Assembly (NCBI GenBank): GCA_903871865.1 | Contig: CAIQIL010000127.1 | Coordinates: 1 to 9,610, forward strand | Source: an uncultured Burkholderiales bacterium | Lineage (GTDB): Bacteria; Pseudomonadota; Gammaproteobacteria; Burkholderiales; Burkholderiaceae_C | Reading direction: 5' to 3' | DNA length: 9,610 bases | Notes under the pieces: model-generated | Told to the model about the DNA's origin: nothing | Seen by the model: only the letters and a program-made list of their open reading frames with translations | Databases searched by the model: none | Position numbers and translations under genes: made by a program | Shown: one piece after another, positions 1 to 7,701 of the stretch | How the letters are laid out: each line of letters starts with the position of its first letter | Position numbering within the stretch: position 1 is the stretch's first letter

Positions 1-3000
1 AGCCAGGGCTTGCCGGCCTCGAACTCGACGGCGCCGTGGCGGGCGTCGCGCCAGCGGTTCCACATTTGCAGGGTGCGGCCGACGAACTGGTAGCCGCCAG
101 GGCCTTCCATGCCGTAGACGCACATGTAGGCGCCGCCGATGCCCACCGCGTTCTCGGGCGTCCAGGTGCGTGCCGGGTTGTACTTGGTGGTGACCAGGCG
201 GTGGCGCGGGTCCATGGGCGTGGCCACGGGCGCGCCGAGGTAGACGTCGCCCAGTCCGAGCACGAGGTAGCTGGCCTCGAAGACGATGCGCTGGACCTCG
301 TCGATGCTGTCCAGGCCATTGATGCGGCGGATGAACTCGATGTTGCTGGGGCACCAGGGCGCGTCGGGCCGCACCGACTGCATGTACTTCTCGATGGCCA
401 GGCGCGTGGCCGGGTCGTCCCAGGACAGCGGCAGCCAGACGGTGCGCGAGGGCACGACGAGCTGGTCGGTGTCGCCCAGGGCGTCCTCGGCGGCCAGCAC
501 GGCGTCGATCAGCGCGCGCTGGCCGATGACGGTGGGGTCGAAGTGCAACTGCAGCGAGCGGATGCCCGGGGTCATGTCCACGATGCCGGGCAACTGGCGT
601 GCCTGCAGCGCCAGCATCAGGCCGTGGGCGCGCAGGCGCAGGCCGATGTCGAGCTGCATCTCGCCGAGCTCGACCAGCAGGTAGCGGTCGCCGGCCTGGC
701 GGATGACGAGCTGGGGACGGTCGCCCTGGGCCCCACCGACAGCGGCGCGTTGCGCCAGGATGGGCGAGCCCACGGCGCCTGCGTGCTGTGGCAGCGCGGG
801 CAGGCTGCCGGCCAGGCGCGCGATGAGGGTGTCCTGCGCGGCCTGCAGTGCGGCGGCTTCCTCGGCACGCACGCAGCAAAAGCGCACCGTGTCGCCGGGG
901 CGCAGCTGACCGAGCTTCCAGCGCTCGGCCGCGACCACCACGGCCGGGCAGACGAAGCCGCCCAGGCTGGGGCCGTCGGGCCCGAGGATGACGGGCATGT
1001 CGCCGGTGAAGTCGATGGCGCCAATCGCGTAGGCGTTGTCGTGCAGGTTGGACGGGTGCAGGCCGGCCTCGCCGCCGTCGGTGCGCGCCCATGCGGGCTT
1101 GGGGCCGATCAGGCGCACGCCGGTGCGACTGGAGTTGTAGTGCACCTGCCAGTCGTGGGCGAAGAAGGCGCCGATGTCGCCGTCGGTGAAGAAGTCGGGC
1201 GCGCCGTGCGGGCCGTAGAGCACGGCGATGTCCCAGTGGTGGCTGTAGCTGGGCGGTGTGAGGCCAGCGGCTTCAGGCAGCTCGCCAACGACCTGCGCCG
1301 TCGGGCCTTCGGCGATGTGCAGCATGTCACCGGTGCGCAGGGTGCGCCCCGCGTGGCCGCCGAACTGGCCCAGCGTGAAGGTGCTGCGGCTGCCGAGGTA
1401 GAGCGGCACGTCCAGGCCACCGCGCACGGCCACGGTGGTGCGGGCGCCGCCGCCTTGCACCGCGCCCAGGCGCAGCACGCTGCCAGGCGGTACGCGCACG
1501 GCCTGCCACAGGGGCACGGGCGCGCCATCGAGCATGGGCGCCATGTCGGCCCCGCAGATGGCGATGGTGGCGTCGCTGTGGAAGCGCAGCGTGGGGCCGC
1601 TGAGCGTGCACTCCAGGCCGGCGGCGTGCGCGGCGTTGCCAACCAATTGGTTGGCGATGCGCCAGGCGAAGTCGTCCATCGGGCCCGAGGGCGGCACGCC
1701 CACGTCCCAGTGGCCCTGGCGGCCGGGGTGGTCCTGCACGGTGGTCTGCACGCCGCCGTCGAGCACCTCGAAGGCCTGCGGGTGCCAGGCGAAGCCACCC
1801 AACGTGGCTGTGATGACCTCGCCGTTGGCGAACACCTCGGCGCTGGCCAGGGCGCGCAGGTAGCGCAGGTTGGTTTCGATGCCGGCCAGGCGGGTCTCGG
1901 CCAGCGCGGCTTGCAGGCGCCGCACGGCGTCGGCCCGGTCGCTGCCCGTGACGATGAGCTTGGCGATCATCGGGTCGTAGTTCGGCGGCACTTCGCTGCC
2001 GGTGCCCACCCAGGTTTCGATGCGGGCGTCGGCCGGGAACACCACCTCGGTCAGCGTGCCGGCGCAGGGTTGGAACTGGCGGGCCGGGTCTTCCGCGTAC
2101 AGGCGCACCTGGATGGACGCGCCCTGCGGTTGCGGCACGTCCAGCGTCAGCGCGCCGGTGGCCAGGTCGCCGCGGGCGAGCTGCACCATCCAGGCCACGA
2201 GGTCCACGCCGAACACCTGCTCGGTCACGCCGTGTTCGACCTGCAGCCGCGTGTTGACTTCGAGGAAATAAAAGGCGCTGGTGTCGGCGTCGAGCACGAA
2301 CTCCACGGTGCCGGCCGAGCGGTAGGCCACGGCCTGTCCCAGGCGCACGGCGGCCTCGTGCAGGGCGTGGCGGGTGGCCTCGCTCAGGCCCGGTGCGGGC
2401 GTTTCCTCGATGACCTTCTGGTGGCGGCGCTGGGCCGAGCAGTCGCGCTCGCCCAGGGCCACGACGCGGCCCTGGGCATCGCCGAACAGCTGCACCTCGA
2501 TGTGGCGGGCGCGCTCAACGAACTTCTCCAGGAAGAGGCCCGCGTCCTTGAAGTTGGCGCTGGCCAGGCGCTGCACGGCCTCGAAGGCCGGGGCCATGTC
2601 GGCGGCGCTGCGGATCAGGCGCATGCCGATGCCACCGCCGCCGGCCGTGCTCTTGAGCATGACGGGGTAGCCGATGCGCTCGGCCTCGCGCAGGGCCTCG
2701 GCGACATCGCCCAGCAGGCCGCTGCCGGGCAGCAGGGGCACGCCGTGCGCTTCGGCCAGGGCACGCGCGGTGTGCTTGAGGCCGAAGGCGCGCATCTGTT
2801 CGGGCGTGGGGCCGATGAAGGCGATGCCTGCGTCTTCGCAGGCTTGCGCAAAGCCCGGGTTTTCCGAGAGGAAGCCGTAGCCGGGGTGGATGGCGCCAGC
2901 GCCGGTCTCGCGCGCCACCTGCAGGATGCGCTCGGCGTTGAGGTAGCTCTGCGCGGCGGGTGCGGGGCCGATGCACACGGCCACATCGGCCATGGCGACG

Positions 3001-3122
3001 TGGGCCGAATCGGCATCGGCTTCGGAGTACACGGCCACGCTGCGCAGGCCCAGTCTTTTCAGCGTGCGGACGATGCGGCAGGCGATGGCGCCGCGGTTGG
3101 CAATCAGGACGGTGTCGAACAT
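1..3122 (-). CDS. uca: Guanidine/urea carboxylase (biotin-dependent), 3'-truncated by window edge
   Basis: Biotin-dependent carboxylase that uses ATP and bicarbonate to carboxylate urea or guanidine in the cytoplasm; the context here favours guanidine. I translated the minus frame from ATG 3122 and found it open to the edge, 1040 residues. Biotin carboxylase domain, residues 1-450: start [17 protein letters not shown], glycine-rich ATP-grasp loop [12 protein letters not shown] (157-168), HQKVIEE (234-240), catalytic [10 protein letters not shown] (288-297), and YDPMIAKL (382-389). Carboxyltransferase: a KipA/AHS2-like half from about residue 451 ([21 protein letters not shown]) and a KipI/AHS1-like half from about 805 to 1020 ([22 protein letters not shown]). 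Family members are about 1200 residues, so the C-terminal biotin carrier with its lysine lies outside the window. The start overlaps the upstream stop as TGATG, implying translational coupling. Family certain; guanidine rather than urea as substrate is inferred from riboswitch and neighbours. Confidence 0.95.
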   Translation of the reverse strand, partial: MFDTVLIANRGAIACRIVRTLKRLGLRSVAVYSEADADSAHVAMADVAVCIGPAPAAQSYLNAERILQVARETGAGAIHPGYGFLSENPGFAQACEDAGIAFIGPTPEQMRAFGLKHTARALAEAHGVPLLPGSGLLGDVAEALREAERIGYPVMLKSTAGGGGIGMRLIRSAADMAPAFEAVQRLASANFKDAGLFLEKFVERARHIEVQLFGDAQGRVVALGERDCSAQRRHQKVIEETPAPGLSEATRHALHEAAVRLGQAVAYRSAGTVEFVLDADTSAFYFLEVNTRLQVEHGVTEQVFGVDLVAWMVQLARGDLATGALTLDVPQPQGASIQVRLYAEDPARQFQPCAGTLTEVVFPADARIETWVGTGSEVPPNYDPMIAKLIVTGSDRADAVRRLQAALAETRLAGIETNLRYLRALASAEVFANGEVITATLGGFAWHPQAFEVLDGGVQTTVQDHPGRQGHWDVGVPPSGPMDDFAWRIANQLVGNAAHAAGLECTLSGPTLRFHSDATIAICGADMAPMLDGAPVPLWQAVRVPPGSVLRLGAVQGGGARTTVAVRGGLDVPLYLGSRSTFTLGQFGGHAGRTLRTGDMLHIAEGPTAQVVGELPEAAGLTPPSYSHHWDIAVLYGPHGAPDFFTDGDIGAFFAHDWQVHYNSSRTGVRLIGPKPAWARTDGGEAGLHPSNLHDNAYAIGAIDFTGDMPVILGPDGPSLGGFVCPAVVVAAERWKLGQLRPGDTVRFCCVRAEEAAALQAAQDTLIARLAGSLPALPQHAGAVGSPILAQRAAVGGAQGDRPQLVIRQAGDRYLLVELGEMQLDIGLRLRAHGLMLALQARQLPGIVDMTPGIRSLQLHFDPTVIGQRALIDAVLAAEDALGDTDQLVVPSRTVWLPLSWDDPATRLAIEKYMQSVRPDAPWCPSNIEFIRRINGLDSIDEVQRIVFEASYLVLGLGDVYLGAPVATPMDPRHRLVTTKYNPARTWTPENAVGIGGAYMCVYGMEGPGGYQFVGRTLQMWNRWRDARHGAVEFEAGKPW

Positions 3123-3823
3123 CAGGCGGCTTCCTGCGTGGAGGGGGTGTCCCAGACCAGGAACTGCGCTGGCGTGGGGTGGTAGGCGTTGCAGGGGTTG
3201 TTGAGCTGCGGGCAGTTGGAGACCAGCATCAGGATGTCCATCTCGGCGCGCAGCTCCACGTACTTGCCGGGGCCGGAGACGCCATCGGCGAAGGTGAGCT
3301 GGCCATCGGCCGTCACCGGCACGTTCATGAAGAAGTTGACGTTGGGCACGATGTCGCGCTTGCCCAGGCCCAGGTCGGCGTGCTGCAGGGCGATGAGGTA
3401 GTTGTCGCGGCAGCTGTGCATGTACTTCTTTTGCAAGGCGTAGCGCACGGTGTTGCTCTCGGCGGCGCAGGCCCCGCCCAGGGTGTCGTGGCGGCCGCAG
3501 GTGTCGGCGGTGAGGGTCAGCATCGGGCGGCCTTCGCTGCTCATCAGCACCGAGCCGGTGCTCAGGTAGATGCCGCCTTGCGCCAGCATCGTGTCGGTGG
3601 CGCTGTAGTGCTCGGCCAGGTCCTGGGCGTTGTAGAAGATGACGTCCACGGCCTGGTTGCCTTCGAGGTCGACGATGCGCAGCGTCTGGCCTCGGGCGAT
3701 GTGCAGCAGGTAGGGCTCGCCCGAGGGCAAGGTGTGGTTGACGGTGGCTTGGGCCGGGTCCAGCGGGCTGGTTTGCAGGCGGGCTGCGGTGGCTGGAGGG
3801 GGGGTGTTCATGGCGTGGTTCAT
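3122..3823 (-). CDS. DUF1989 urea carboxylase-associated protein, UAAP2 type; probable carboxyguanidine deiminase subunit (CgdA/CgdB pair)
   Basis: 233-residue cytoplasmic protein of the DUF1989 family. Published work on homologous pairs shows that two such proteins together deiminate carboxyguanidine, the product of guanidine carboxylase, giving ammonia and allophanate. This copy keeps the cysteine-rich motifs expected of the catalytic or metal-binding partner: [10 protein letters not shown] (108-117), HSCRDN (136-141) and [16 protein letters not shown] (203-218, with C204 and C211). Start chosen at ATG 3823 because GAGGA lies 4 nt upstream; ATG 3811 is an in-frame alternative, and the longer frame from 3910 would run back into the preceding gene. 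It follows that gene by 16 nt and overlaps the carboxylase start by one base. Which member corresponds to CgdA and which to CgdB I cannot settle by eye, so no symbol is given. Confidence 0.9.
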   Translation of the reverse strand: MNHAMNTPPPATAARLQTSPLDPAQATVNHTLPSGEPYLLHIARGQTLRIVDLEGNQAVDVIFYNAQDLAEHYSATDTMLAQGGIYLSTGSVLMSSEGRPMLTLTADTCGRHDTLGGACAAESNTVRYALQKKYMHSCRDNYLIALQHADLGLGKRDIVPNVNFFMNVPVTADGQLTFADGVSGPGKYVELRAEMDILMLVSNCPQLNNPCNAYHPTPAQFLVWDTPSTQEAA

Positions 3824-3839
3824 GGCTTCCTCGCAGGCG

Positions 3840-4646
3840 TCACAGGTAGAGCATGTCGGCGTTGTGCAGCGCACGGGCGCACTCCGGGCGGAAGGCGCGG
3901 TTGAAGTCATCGGGCGCAGCCGGCCCCGACTTCCATGCGGCCAGGCCGACCTTGCCCGGCGCGTAGTCGGGGCGCGGGTCCAGCGGGTGGGGCGCGGTGC
4001 TGATGGCGATCAGCGTGTCCATGTCGAAGCGCAGCTCGACCATGGCGCCGGCCGCCGCGTGCTGCGGTGCGAAGGCAAAGCGGCCTTCCTCATCGACCGC
4101 CACCTTGCTGAAGAAGTTGACCGGCGCGATCAGGTCGCGGCGGGCCAGGCCGTGCTTGCCGATCTCGATGAGCAGGCCGTCCTTGCCGCTGCGGAACATG
4201 CCGTTGCGGTGGGTGTGGAAGCTGTGCTCGCCTTGCGCGGCGTACTTGGCCTGCAGGCGCTCGGCGTCCAGCAGGCCGCCCAGCGGGTCGTGCCAGCCCA
4301 GGGTGTCTTCGGTGATGCTGGCCAGAGCGCGGCCCATGTCGCTCATCAGCACATGGCCCTTGGTGCAGTGCGCGGTGTGCTGGGCCTTGAGCGAGTCGGG
4401 CATGTTGTAGCGCTCCAGCTTGTCGCGGGCGTGGTACAGCACCATGCTCAGGTTGGCGCCGGCGTCCAGCGCGACCATGCGCAGGCGGCTGCCGCGCGGC
4501 ATCACCCAGGACCAGTGGCAGCCGCCGGGCACGACTTCGGACCACATCACGCGCTGGGCGTCCAGCTCGGGCGCGAAGGTGCGCCAGAAGGCGGGGGCGT
4601 CGATGGCCGGGGTGGCCGTGGTTGAGGAGGTGGTAGCAGGGTTCAT
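3840..4646 (-). CDS. DUF1989 urea carboxylase-associated protein, UAAP1 type; probable partner subunit of carboxyguanidine deiminase
   Basis: 268-residue cytoplasmic DUF1989 protein, paralogous to the next gene. It has the hallmarks of the first member of these pairs: FWRTFAPELDAQRVMWSEVVPGG near residues 20-42, ERYNMPDSLKAQHT (78-91), TLGWHDPLGG (115-124) and APVNFFSKV. At the two places where the partner has TCGRHD and [10 protein letters not shown], this copy has TLGWHD and TAPHPLDPRPD, so the cysteines are absent. The likely role is a structural or substrate-shaping half of a heteromer; that is inference from the comparison. Start ATG 4646 has GAGGA about 7 nt upstream, overlapping the stop of the ATPase gene, so translation is probably coupled. 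Gap to the ATPase stop is 9 nt. Confidence 0.9.
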   Translation of the reverse strand: MNPATTSSTTATPAIDAPAFWRTFAPELDAQRVMWSEVVPGGCHWSWVMPRGSRLRMVALDAGANLSMVLYHARDKLERYNMPDSLKAQHTAHCTKGHVLMSDMGRALASITEDTLGWHDPLGGLLDAERLQAKYAAQGEHSFHTHRNGMFRSGKDGLLIEIGKHGLARRDLIAPVNFFSKVAVDEEGRFAFAPQHAAAGAMVELRFDMDTLIAISTAPHPLDPRPDYAPGKVGLAAWKSGPAAPDDFNRAFRPECARALHNADMLYL

Positions 4647-4655
4647 GGGGTGTCC

Positions 4656-5558
4656 TCAGGAAGTGGGGTCGTTGGCCGCACCGGCCCCCGAGGCCACGGC
4701 GGCGGCCGAGCGGCTGAGCTGGGCCAGCAGGTCCAGGTCGGTCTTCATGCCCGAGGTGTCGCGGATGCGGTCCAGCAACTGGCGCTTGAGCCGCAGGAAC
4801 TCGGGCGCCAGCTTCATGTCCTGCGTGCGGTGCTCGGGCAGGGGCACGGTGTGGATGCTGTCGATGCGGCCGGGGCGGGGCGCCATCAGCACCACGCGGT
4901 CGCCCAGGTAGATGGCCTCGTCCACGTCGTGGGTGACGAAGACGATGGTGGTGCGCTCCAGCCGGTGCACGTGCTGGATGAGGTCGTGCATGACCTCGCG
5001 GGTTTGCGCATCCAGCGCGCCGAAGGGCTCGTCCATCAGCAGCACCGGGGGGCGGCTCATCAGCGCTCGGGCGATGGCCACGCGCTGCTGCATGCCGCCC
5101 GAGAGCTCGCTGGGGTAGGCCTTGGCCACGTGGGTCAGGCCCATCAGGCGCAGCAAGGCATCGGCGCGGCCGGCGGCATCTTCCACATCGGCGCTGGTGC
5201 GCTCGGCCGTGTGGGCCTTCAGCTGGCGGCAGAACTTGATGTTCTCCTGCACCGTCAGCCAGGGGTAGAGGCTGTAGTGCTGGAAGACCATGGCGCGGTC
5301 CAGGCCGGGGCCGGTCACGGGCCGTTCGCCCACGGTCAGTGTGCCCTGGTCAAAGGCCTCCAGGCCCGCGATGGTGCGCAACAGCGTGGACTTGCCGCAG
5401 CCCGAGGCCCCGACGAAGACGATGAACTCGTTGGCTTGCACCGTGAGGTTCACGTCCTGCAGGGCCGGGGCCGTGGCGCCGGGGTAGGTTTTGCACAGCT
5501 GCGCGCACTGGATGCCGAGCGCGTTGGCGCCGGCCTGGGTGAGGGCGGTGGTTGTCAT
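4656..5558 (-). CDS. ABC transporter ATP-binding protein, nitrate/sulfonate/taurine type (probable guanidine importer)
   Basis: 300-residue nucleotide-binding subunit that powers import through the adjacent permease at the inner face of the membrane. All motifs are present: Walker A GASGCGKST (50-58), Q-loop Q93 in VFQHYSLYPW, signature LSGGMQQR (152-159), Walker B VLLMDEP (172-178), D-loop ALD (181-183) and switch H210 in VTHD. The C-terminal 80 residues are a family-typical extension of no recognised function. Start ATG 5558 was chosen over a long upstream open frame reaching 6278: the protein aligns with family N-termini from IQCAQLCKTYPG, AGGA lies about 8 nt upstream, and the longer frame would be antisense-like filler overlapping the permease. 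It lies 23 nt after the permease stop. Substrate assignment comes from the operon and riboswitch, not from this subunit. Confidence 0.93.
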   Translation of the reverse strand: MTTTALTQAGANALGIQCAQLCKTYPGATAPALQDVNLTVQANEFIVFVGASGCGKSTLLRTIAGLEAFDQGTLTVGERPVTGPGLDRAMVFQHYSLYPWLTVQENIKFCRQLKAHTAERTSADVEDAAGRADALLRLMGLTHVAKAYPSELSGGMQQRVAIARALMSRPPVLLMDEPFGALDAQTREVMHDLIQHVHRLERTTIVFVTHDVDEAIYLGDRVVLMAPRPGRIDSIHTVPLPEHRTQDMKLAPEFLRLKRQLLDRIRDTSGMKTDLDLLAQLSRSAAAVASGAGAANDPTS

Positions 5559-5581
5559 GCGGGGTCCTGCTCGGTTCTGGG

Positions 5582-6385
5582 TCAGTGGCGGGCGTGCAGC
5601 CAGGGGAAGGCCTTGCGGTGGGCCAGGCGCATGAGCTGGTCGATCAGCAGGCCGATCAGGCCGATCAGCAAGATGCCCGCGAAGATCTTGTCGGTCTGCA
5701 GGAAGCGCTGTGCTTTCAGGATGGCGTAACCCAGCCCCGAGTTCGCCGCCACCAGCTCGGCCACCACCAGGTAGGTCCAGGCCCAACCCATGGTCACGCG
5801 CAGGGTGTCGAGCAAGGCCGGTTTGGCCGAGGGGACGATGACCTTCTCGACCACCTCCATCGGCGTGGCGCCCATGGTCTGGGCGGCCTCGATCTGGGCC
5901 ATGGGCACGCGGCGCACGTCCTCGGCCACCATCAGCACCATCTGGAAGAAGGTGCCGATGAAGATGATGGCGACCTTGGCGGCTTCGTCGATGCCCACCC
6001 ACACCATCACCAGCGGGATGAAGGCCACCGCCGGCATGTAGCGGATGAAGTCGGTCAGCGGCTCCAGCAGGGCCTGCACCGGCCGCCAGGTGCCGATCAT
6101 CAGGCCCAGGGGCAGGGCGAACAGCGCCGAGACGGCCCAACCCACCACCACCCGCATCGTGCTGATGCCGACGTCGCCCATCAGGCCGTCGTCCCACCAC
6201 AGGTGGATGCGCTCGGCCACGCGCGCCGGGCTGGGCAGGAAGACCGGGTCGGCGTGGCCCGCCGCGGCCAGCAGCCACAGCAGCAAGGGCAGCGCCAGCC
6301 CGCAGGCCGCCAGGCCCCAGTACAGCCCCGAGGGGATGCCCTGGCGGATGGCCAGCCAGGAGCGGTGGGAGGGGCCTTGGCTCAT
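5582..6385 (-). CDS. ABC transporter permease, nitrate/sulfonate/taurine type (probable guanidine importer)
   Basis: 267-residue inner-membrane permease. The first hydrophobic segment (GLYWGLAACGLALPLLLWLLAA) falls at residues 20-42, followed by several more, including the segments around 79-97, 118-130, 137-153 and 240-252. The cytoplasmic coupling motif EAAQTMGATPMEVVEKVIVP starts at residue 166 and contacts the ATPase. The motif DPVFLPSPARV (46-56) is typical of SsuC/TauC/NrtB-like permeases. Length matches the family. Its ATG overlaps the TGA of the binding-protein gene as ATGA, a classic translational-coupling arrangement. The pair of substrate-binding protein and this permease sits directly below a guanidine riboswitch, which makes guanidine the best-supported substrate. 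Confidence 0.93.
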   Translation of the reverse strand: MSQGPSHRSWLAIRQGIPSGLYWGLAACGLALPLLLWLLAAAGHADPVFLPSPARVAERIHLWWDDGLMGDVGISTMRVVVGWAVSALFALPLGLMIGTWRPVQALLEPLTDFIRYMPAVAFIPLVMVWVGIDEAAKVAIIFIGTFFQMVLMVAEDVRRVPMAQIEAAQTMGATPMEVVEKVIVPSAKPALLDTLRVTMGWAWTYLVVAELVAANSGLGYAILKAQRFLQTDKIFAGILLIGLIGLLIDQLMRLAHRKAFPWLHARH

Positions 6386-7413
6386 TTCAGGGCCTCGGCC
6401 AGCAGGGAGGCGTCCACGCCCTTGGCGGCGTCGGGCTTGCCGTCGATGAGCTTGTGTGCCAGCAGGAAGGACGAGATGGTCGGGGCCACGGCCACCAGCG
6501 ACTGCGGGTTCTTGGCGTCCAGCGCGGCGGTGTTCGCCGCGGCGTCGAAGAACTTGGTTCCGGGCAGGAAGACCTTGTACTCGTCTGGCTTGAGGCTGAC
6601 GACCTTGCTCATGATCTGGGCGGCTTCGTCGGGCTTGGCCTTGATGAAGGCCACGGTGTCGAACCAGGCCTTGACCATGCCGACCAGGTCTTTGCGCTTG
6701 GCCTTGATCGACTTCTCCTGCGCGACCAGCAGGTCCGGGATCAGGCCAGGCATGTCTTTCGACGTGAACACGGCGTGGCCCTTGCCGCTGGCCTCGATCT
6801 GGTGGATCCAGGGGTTCCAGACCACGGCGGCGTCCACCCGGCCGGCCATGAAGGCGGCAGCGGCATCACCGGCGCTGAGGTTGGTGATCTTCACGTCCGA
6901 AGGCTTCATGCCGTTCTTGGCCAGGGCGGTGGCCAGCACGAAGTGCGAGACGCTGAACTCTTCCAGCGCGACGGTCTTGCCCTTGAGGTCCTGGATGGAC
7001 TTGAGCTTGGGCGAGACCACGACGGCGTCGTTGCCCGCCGAGTTGTCGTTGACCAGGATGGTTTTCAGCGGCAGGCCCTTGGCCAGCGGACCCATGGTGT
7101 CGGACCAGGTCTGCGAATTGGCGTCCAGCTGACCCGAGGACAGGGCCGCGATGGAGTCGGTGTAGTTGGCGAACCAGACCAGCTTCACGTCGGCGCCGTG
7201 CTTCTTGAAGAAGCCCTTGTGCTCGGCCACGTACCAGGCCACCCAGCCCGGCCAGTCGGACACGCCGACCTTGACCTCGGCCGCGGCAGGGCGGGGCATG
7301 GACAGCACACCGGCCGCCACGGCCAGGGCCGCACAGGAGGACAGCAGCGCGCGGCGCAGGGCGGAAGGGCGTGCGGCGCTGGCGCCGAGGAGGTGAGCAG
7401 GCTTGAAAGACAT
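6382..7413 (-). CDS. ABC transporter periplasmic substrate-binding protein (probable guanidine-binding)
   Basis: 343-residue NrtA/SsuA/TauA-like binding protein and first gene of the operon. A Sec signal peptide is visible: basic RR at 20-21, hydrophobic ALLSSCAALAVAAGVL, and a likely cleavage after PAAA at residue 45, giving a mature start EVKVGVSDWPGW. Family features follow: WYVAEHKGFFKKHGADVKLVWF, a TWSDTMGPLAKG stretch, LKGKTVALEE, and DAAVVWNPW, which in related proteins lines the ligand cleft. Start ATG 7413 has GGAG 6 nt upstream (7420-7423). The same frame stays open back to 7995, but that would translate the riboswitch, promoter and repeat array and is rejected. Expression should depend on the riboswitch just upstream. 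Ligand is inferred from context. Confidence 0.93.
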   Translation of the reverse strand: MSFKPAHLLGASAARPSALRRALLSSCAALAVAAGVLSMPRPAAAEVKVGVSDWPGWVAWYVAEHKGFFKKHGADVKLVWFANYTDSIAALSSGQLDANSQTWSDTMGPLAKGLPLKTILVNDNSAGNDAVVVSPKLKSIQDLKGKTVALEEFSVSHFVLATALAKNGMKPSDVKITNLSAGDAAAAFMAGRVDAAVVWNPWIHQIEASGKGHAVFTSKDMPGLIPDLLVAQEKSIKAKRKDLVGMVKAWFDTVAFIKAKPDEAAQIMSKVVSLKPDEYKVFLPGTKFFDAAANTAALDAKNPQSLVAVAPTISSFLLAHKLIDGKPDAAKGVDASLLAEALK

Positions 7414-7419
7414 CGCGGA

Positions 7420-7423
7420 CTCC
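7420..7423 (-). promoter_or_regulatory. Ribosome binding site of the substrate-binding protein gene
   Basis: GGAG lies 6 nt before ATG 7413 and fixes the start of the first operon gene. It is 10 nt downstream of the 3' arm TTGTCCCG of the possible expression-platform helix, so riboswitch folding could alter access to it. TGGAG could also pair with CTCCA at 7494-7498 inside the aptamer; that pairing is only a possibility. Confidence 0.6.
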
Positions 7424-7433
7424 AGTGGTTGAT

Positions 7434-7490
7434 CGGGACAATGGCCGAGAGGCACCTCTTGCGAAGTGGACCTCCCGGGCTTTTGTCCCG
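7434..7490 (-). promoter_or_regulatory. Possible riboswitch expression platform: helix competing with the aptamer
   Basis: On the transcript, CGGGACAA (7490-7483) is perfectly complementary to TTGTCCCG (7441-7434), 8 bp with 41 nt between. The 5' arm is part of the conserved 3' portion of the guanidine-I aptamer, so the helix and the folded aptamer exclude each other. Inside lies a weaker imperfect hairpin, GAGG..CC..CTT / AAG..GG..CCTC (about 7474-7449). No U-tract follows, so a simple intrinsic terminator is not supported; control of ribosome access or a Rho-dependent mechanism would fit better. Pairing is seen; mechanism is inferred. Confidence 0.5.
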
Positions 7491-7603
7491 CCGTGGAGCC
7501 CGCTCGGGCACAGGTGTTGCCACCTGCGACCGAACCGGCCGATGGCTCTCGGACCAGCCATCTGCACTCTGTGGAGCGAGATCGGAACCCTAGCCATCCT
7601 TCG
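7462..7603 (-). ncRNA. Guanidine-I riboswitch (ykkC class), aptamer
   Basis: Cis-acting RNA that binds guanidinium and turns on downstream genes. The conserved blocks of the class appear in order on the minus strand: GGCTAGGGTTCCG (7595-7583), hairpin TGGCTGGTCCGAGAGCCA with the invariant CTGGTCCGAGAG loop (7560-7543), a 6-bp hairpin CAGGTG-GCAA-CACCTG with a GNRA loop (7526-7511), and GGGACAAAAGCCCGGGAGG (7489-7471). A closing helix CGAAG (7603-7599) with CTTCG (7466-7462) can be drawn. It lies about 30 nt downstream of the predicted transcription start and 50 nt upstream of the first gene. The genes below it match the known guanidine import and carboxylation regulon, which supports the call independently. 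Confidence 0.95.
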
Positions 7604-7609
7604 AAGAGC

Positions 7610-7623
7610 CGGTGCAAGCACCG
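7610..7623 (-). promoter_or_regulatory. 14-bp palindrome at the start of the operon leader
   Basis: CGGTGC-TT-GCACCG, perfect 6-bp arms with a 2-nt centre, lies about 11-24 nt downstream of the predicted sigma-54 start site and just before the riboswitch. It is too tight for a good RNA hairpin loop (2 nt), so a dimeric DNA-binding protein site is more plausible. It is not a canonical NtrC site, which would be TGCACC-N5-GGTGCA in the opposite arm order. Confidence 0.4.
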
Positions 7624-7644
7624 CGCCTCTCTGATCCTTTGGTG

Positions 7645-7660
7645 AGCAAGGCGCGTGCCA
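7645..7660 (-). promoter_or_regulatory. Sigma-54 (RpoN) -24/-12 promoter of the guanidine operon
   Basis: TGGCACG-CGCC-TTGCT matches the sigma-54 consensus TGGCACG-N4-TTGCW at every defined position, with the invariant GG (7659-7658) and GC (7647-7646) separated by 10 nt. Transcription should begin near 7634, leading straight into the riboswitch. Sigma-54 promoters need an enhancer-binding activator such as NtrC and are usual for nitrogen assimilation, fitting guanidine use as a nitrogen source. No convincing sigma-70 promoter was seen at this place, and no canonical NtrC site was found upstream. Confidence 0.85.
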
Positions 7661-7676
7661 GGGCGCTGCGCCCTGG
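7658..7676. repeat. Perfect 19-bp palindrome abutting the -24 element
   Basis: CCAGGGCGC-A-GCGCCCTGG has 9-bp perfect arms around a single base; its right arm contains the TGG of the -24 box. A protein bound here would block or position sigma-54 holoenzyme. A GC-rich hairpin without a U-tract is the alternative, for example as a barrier to read-through, but no gene end lies next to it on either strand. Confidence 0.6.
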
Positions 7677-7701
7677 GCCAGCCCCTCGGCGATGGCAGGC
7701 T

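Noticed and set aside
36..3185. Plus-strand open frame of 1049 codons.
   Set aside because: It is antisense to the carboxylase, whose translated motifs are unambiguous; the frame is open because of high GC and codon bias, and its protein is low-complexity Gly/Ala/His/Val with no family features.
5559..6278. Longer start for the ABC ATPase gene.
   Set aside because: The extra region overlaps the permease in another frame and encodes no ATPase motif; ATG 5558 has a ribosome binding site.
7330..7345. Lipobox-like LSSC in the binding protein leader.
   Set aside because: The cysteine lies before, not after, most of the hydrophobic stretch, so a normal Sec cleavage after PAAA is better supported.
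7658..7676. Intrinsic terminator at the 19-bp palindrome.
   Set aside because: There is no U-tract on either strand and no adjacent gene end.
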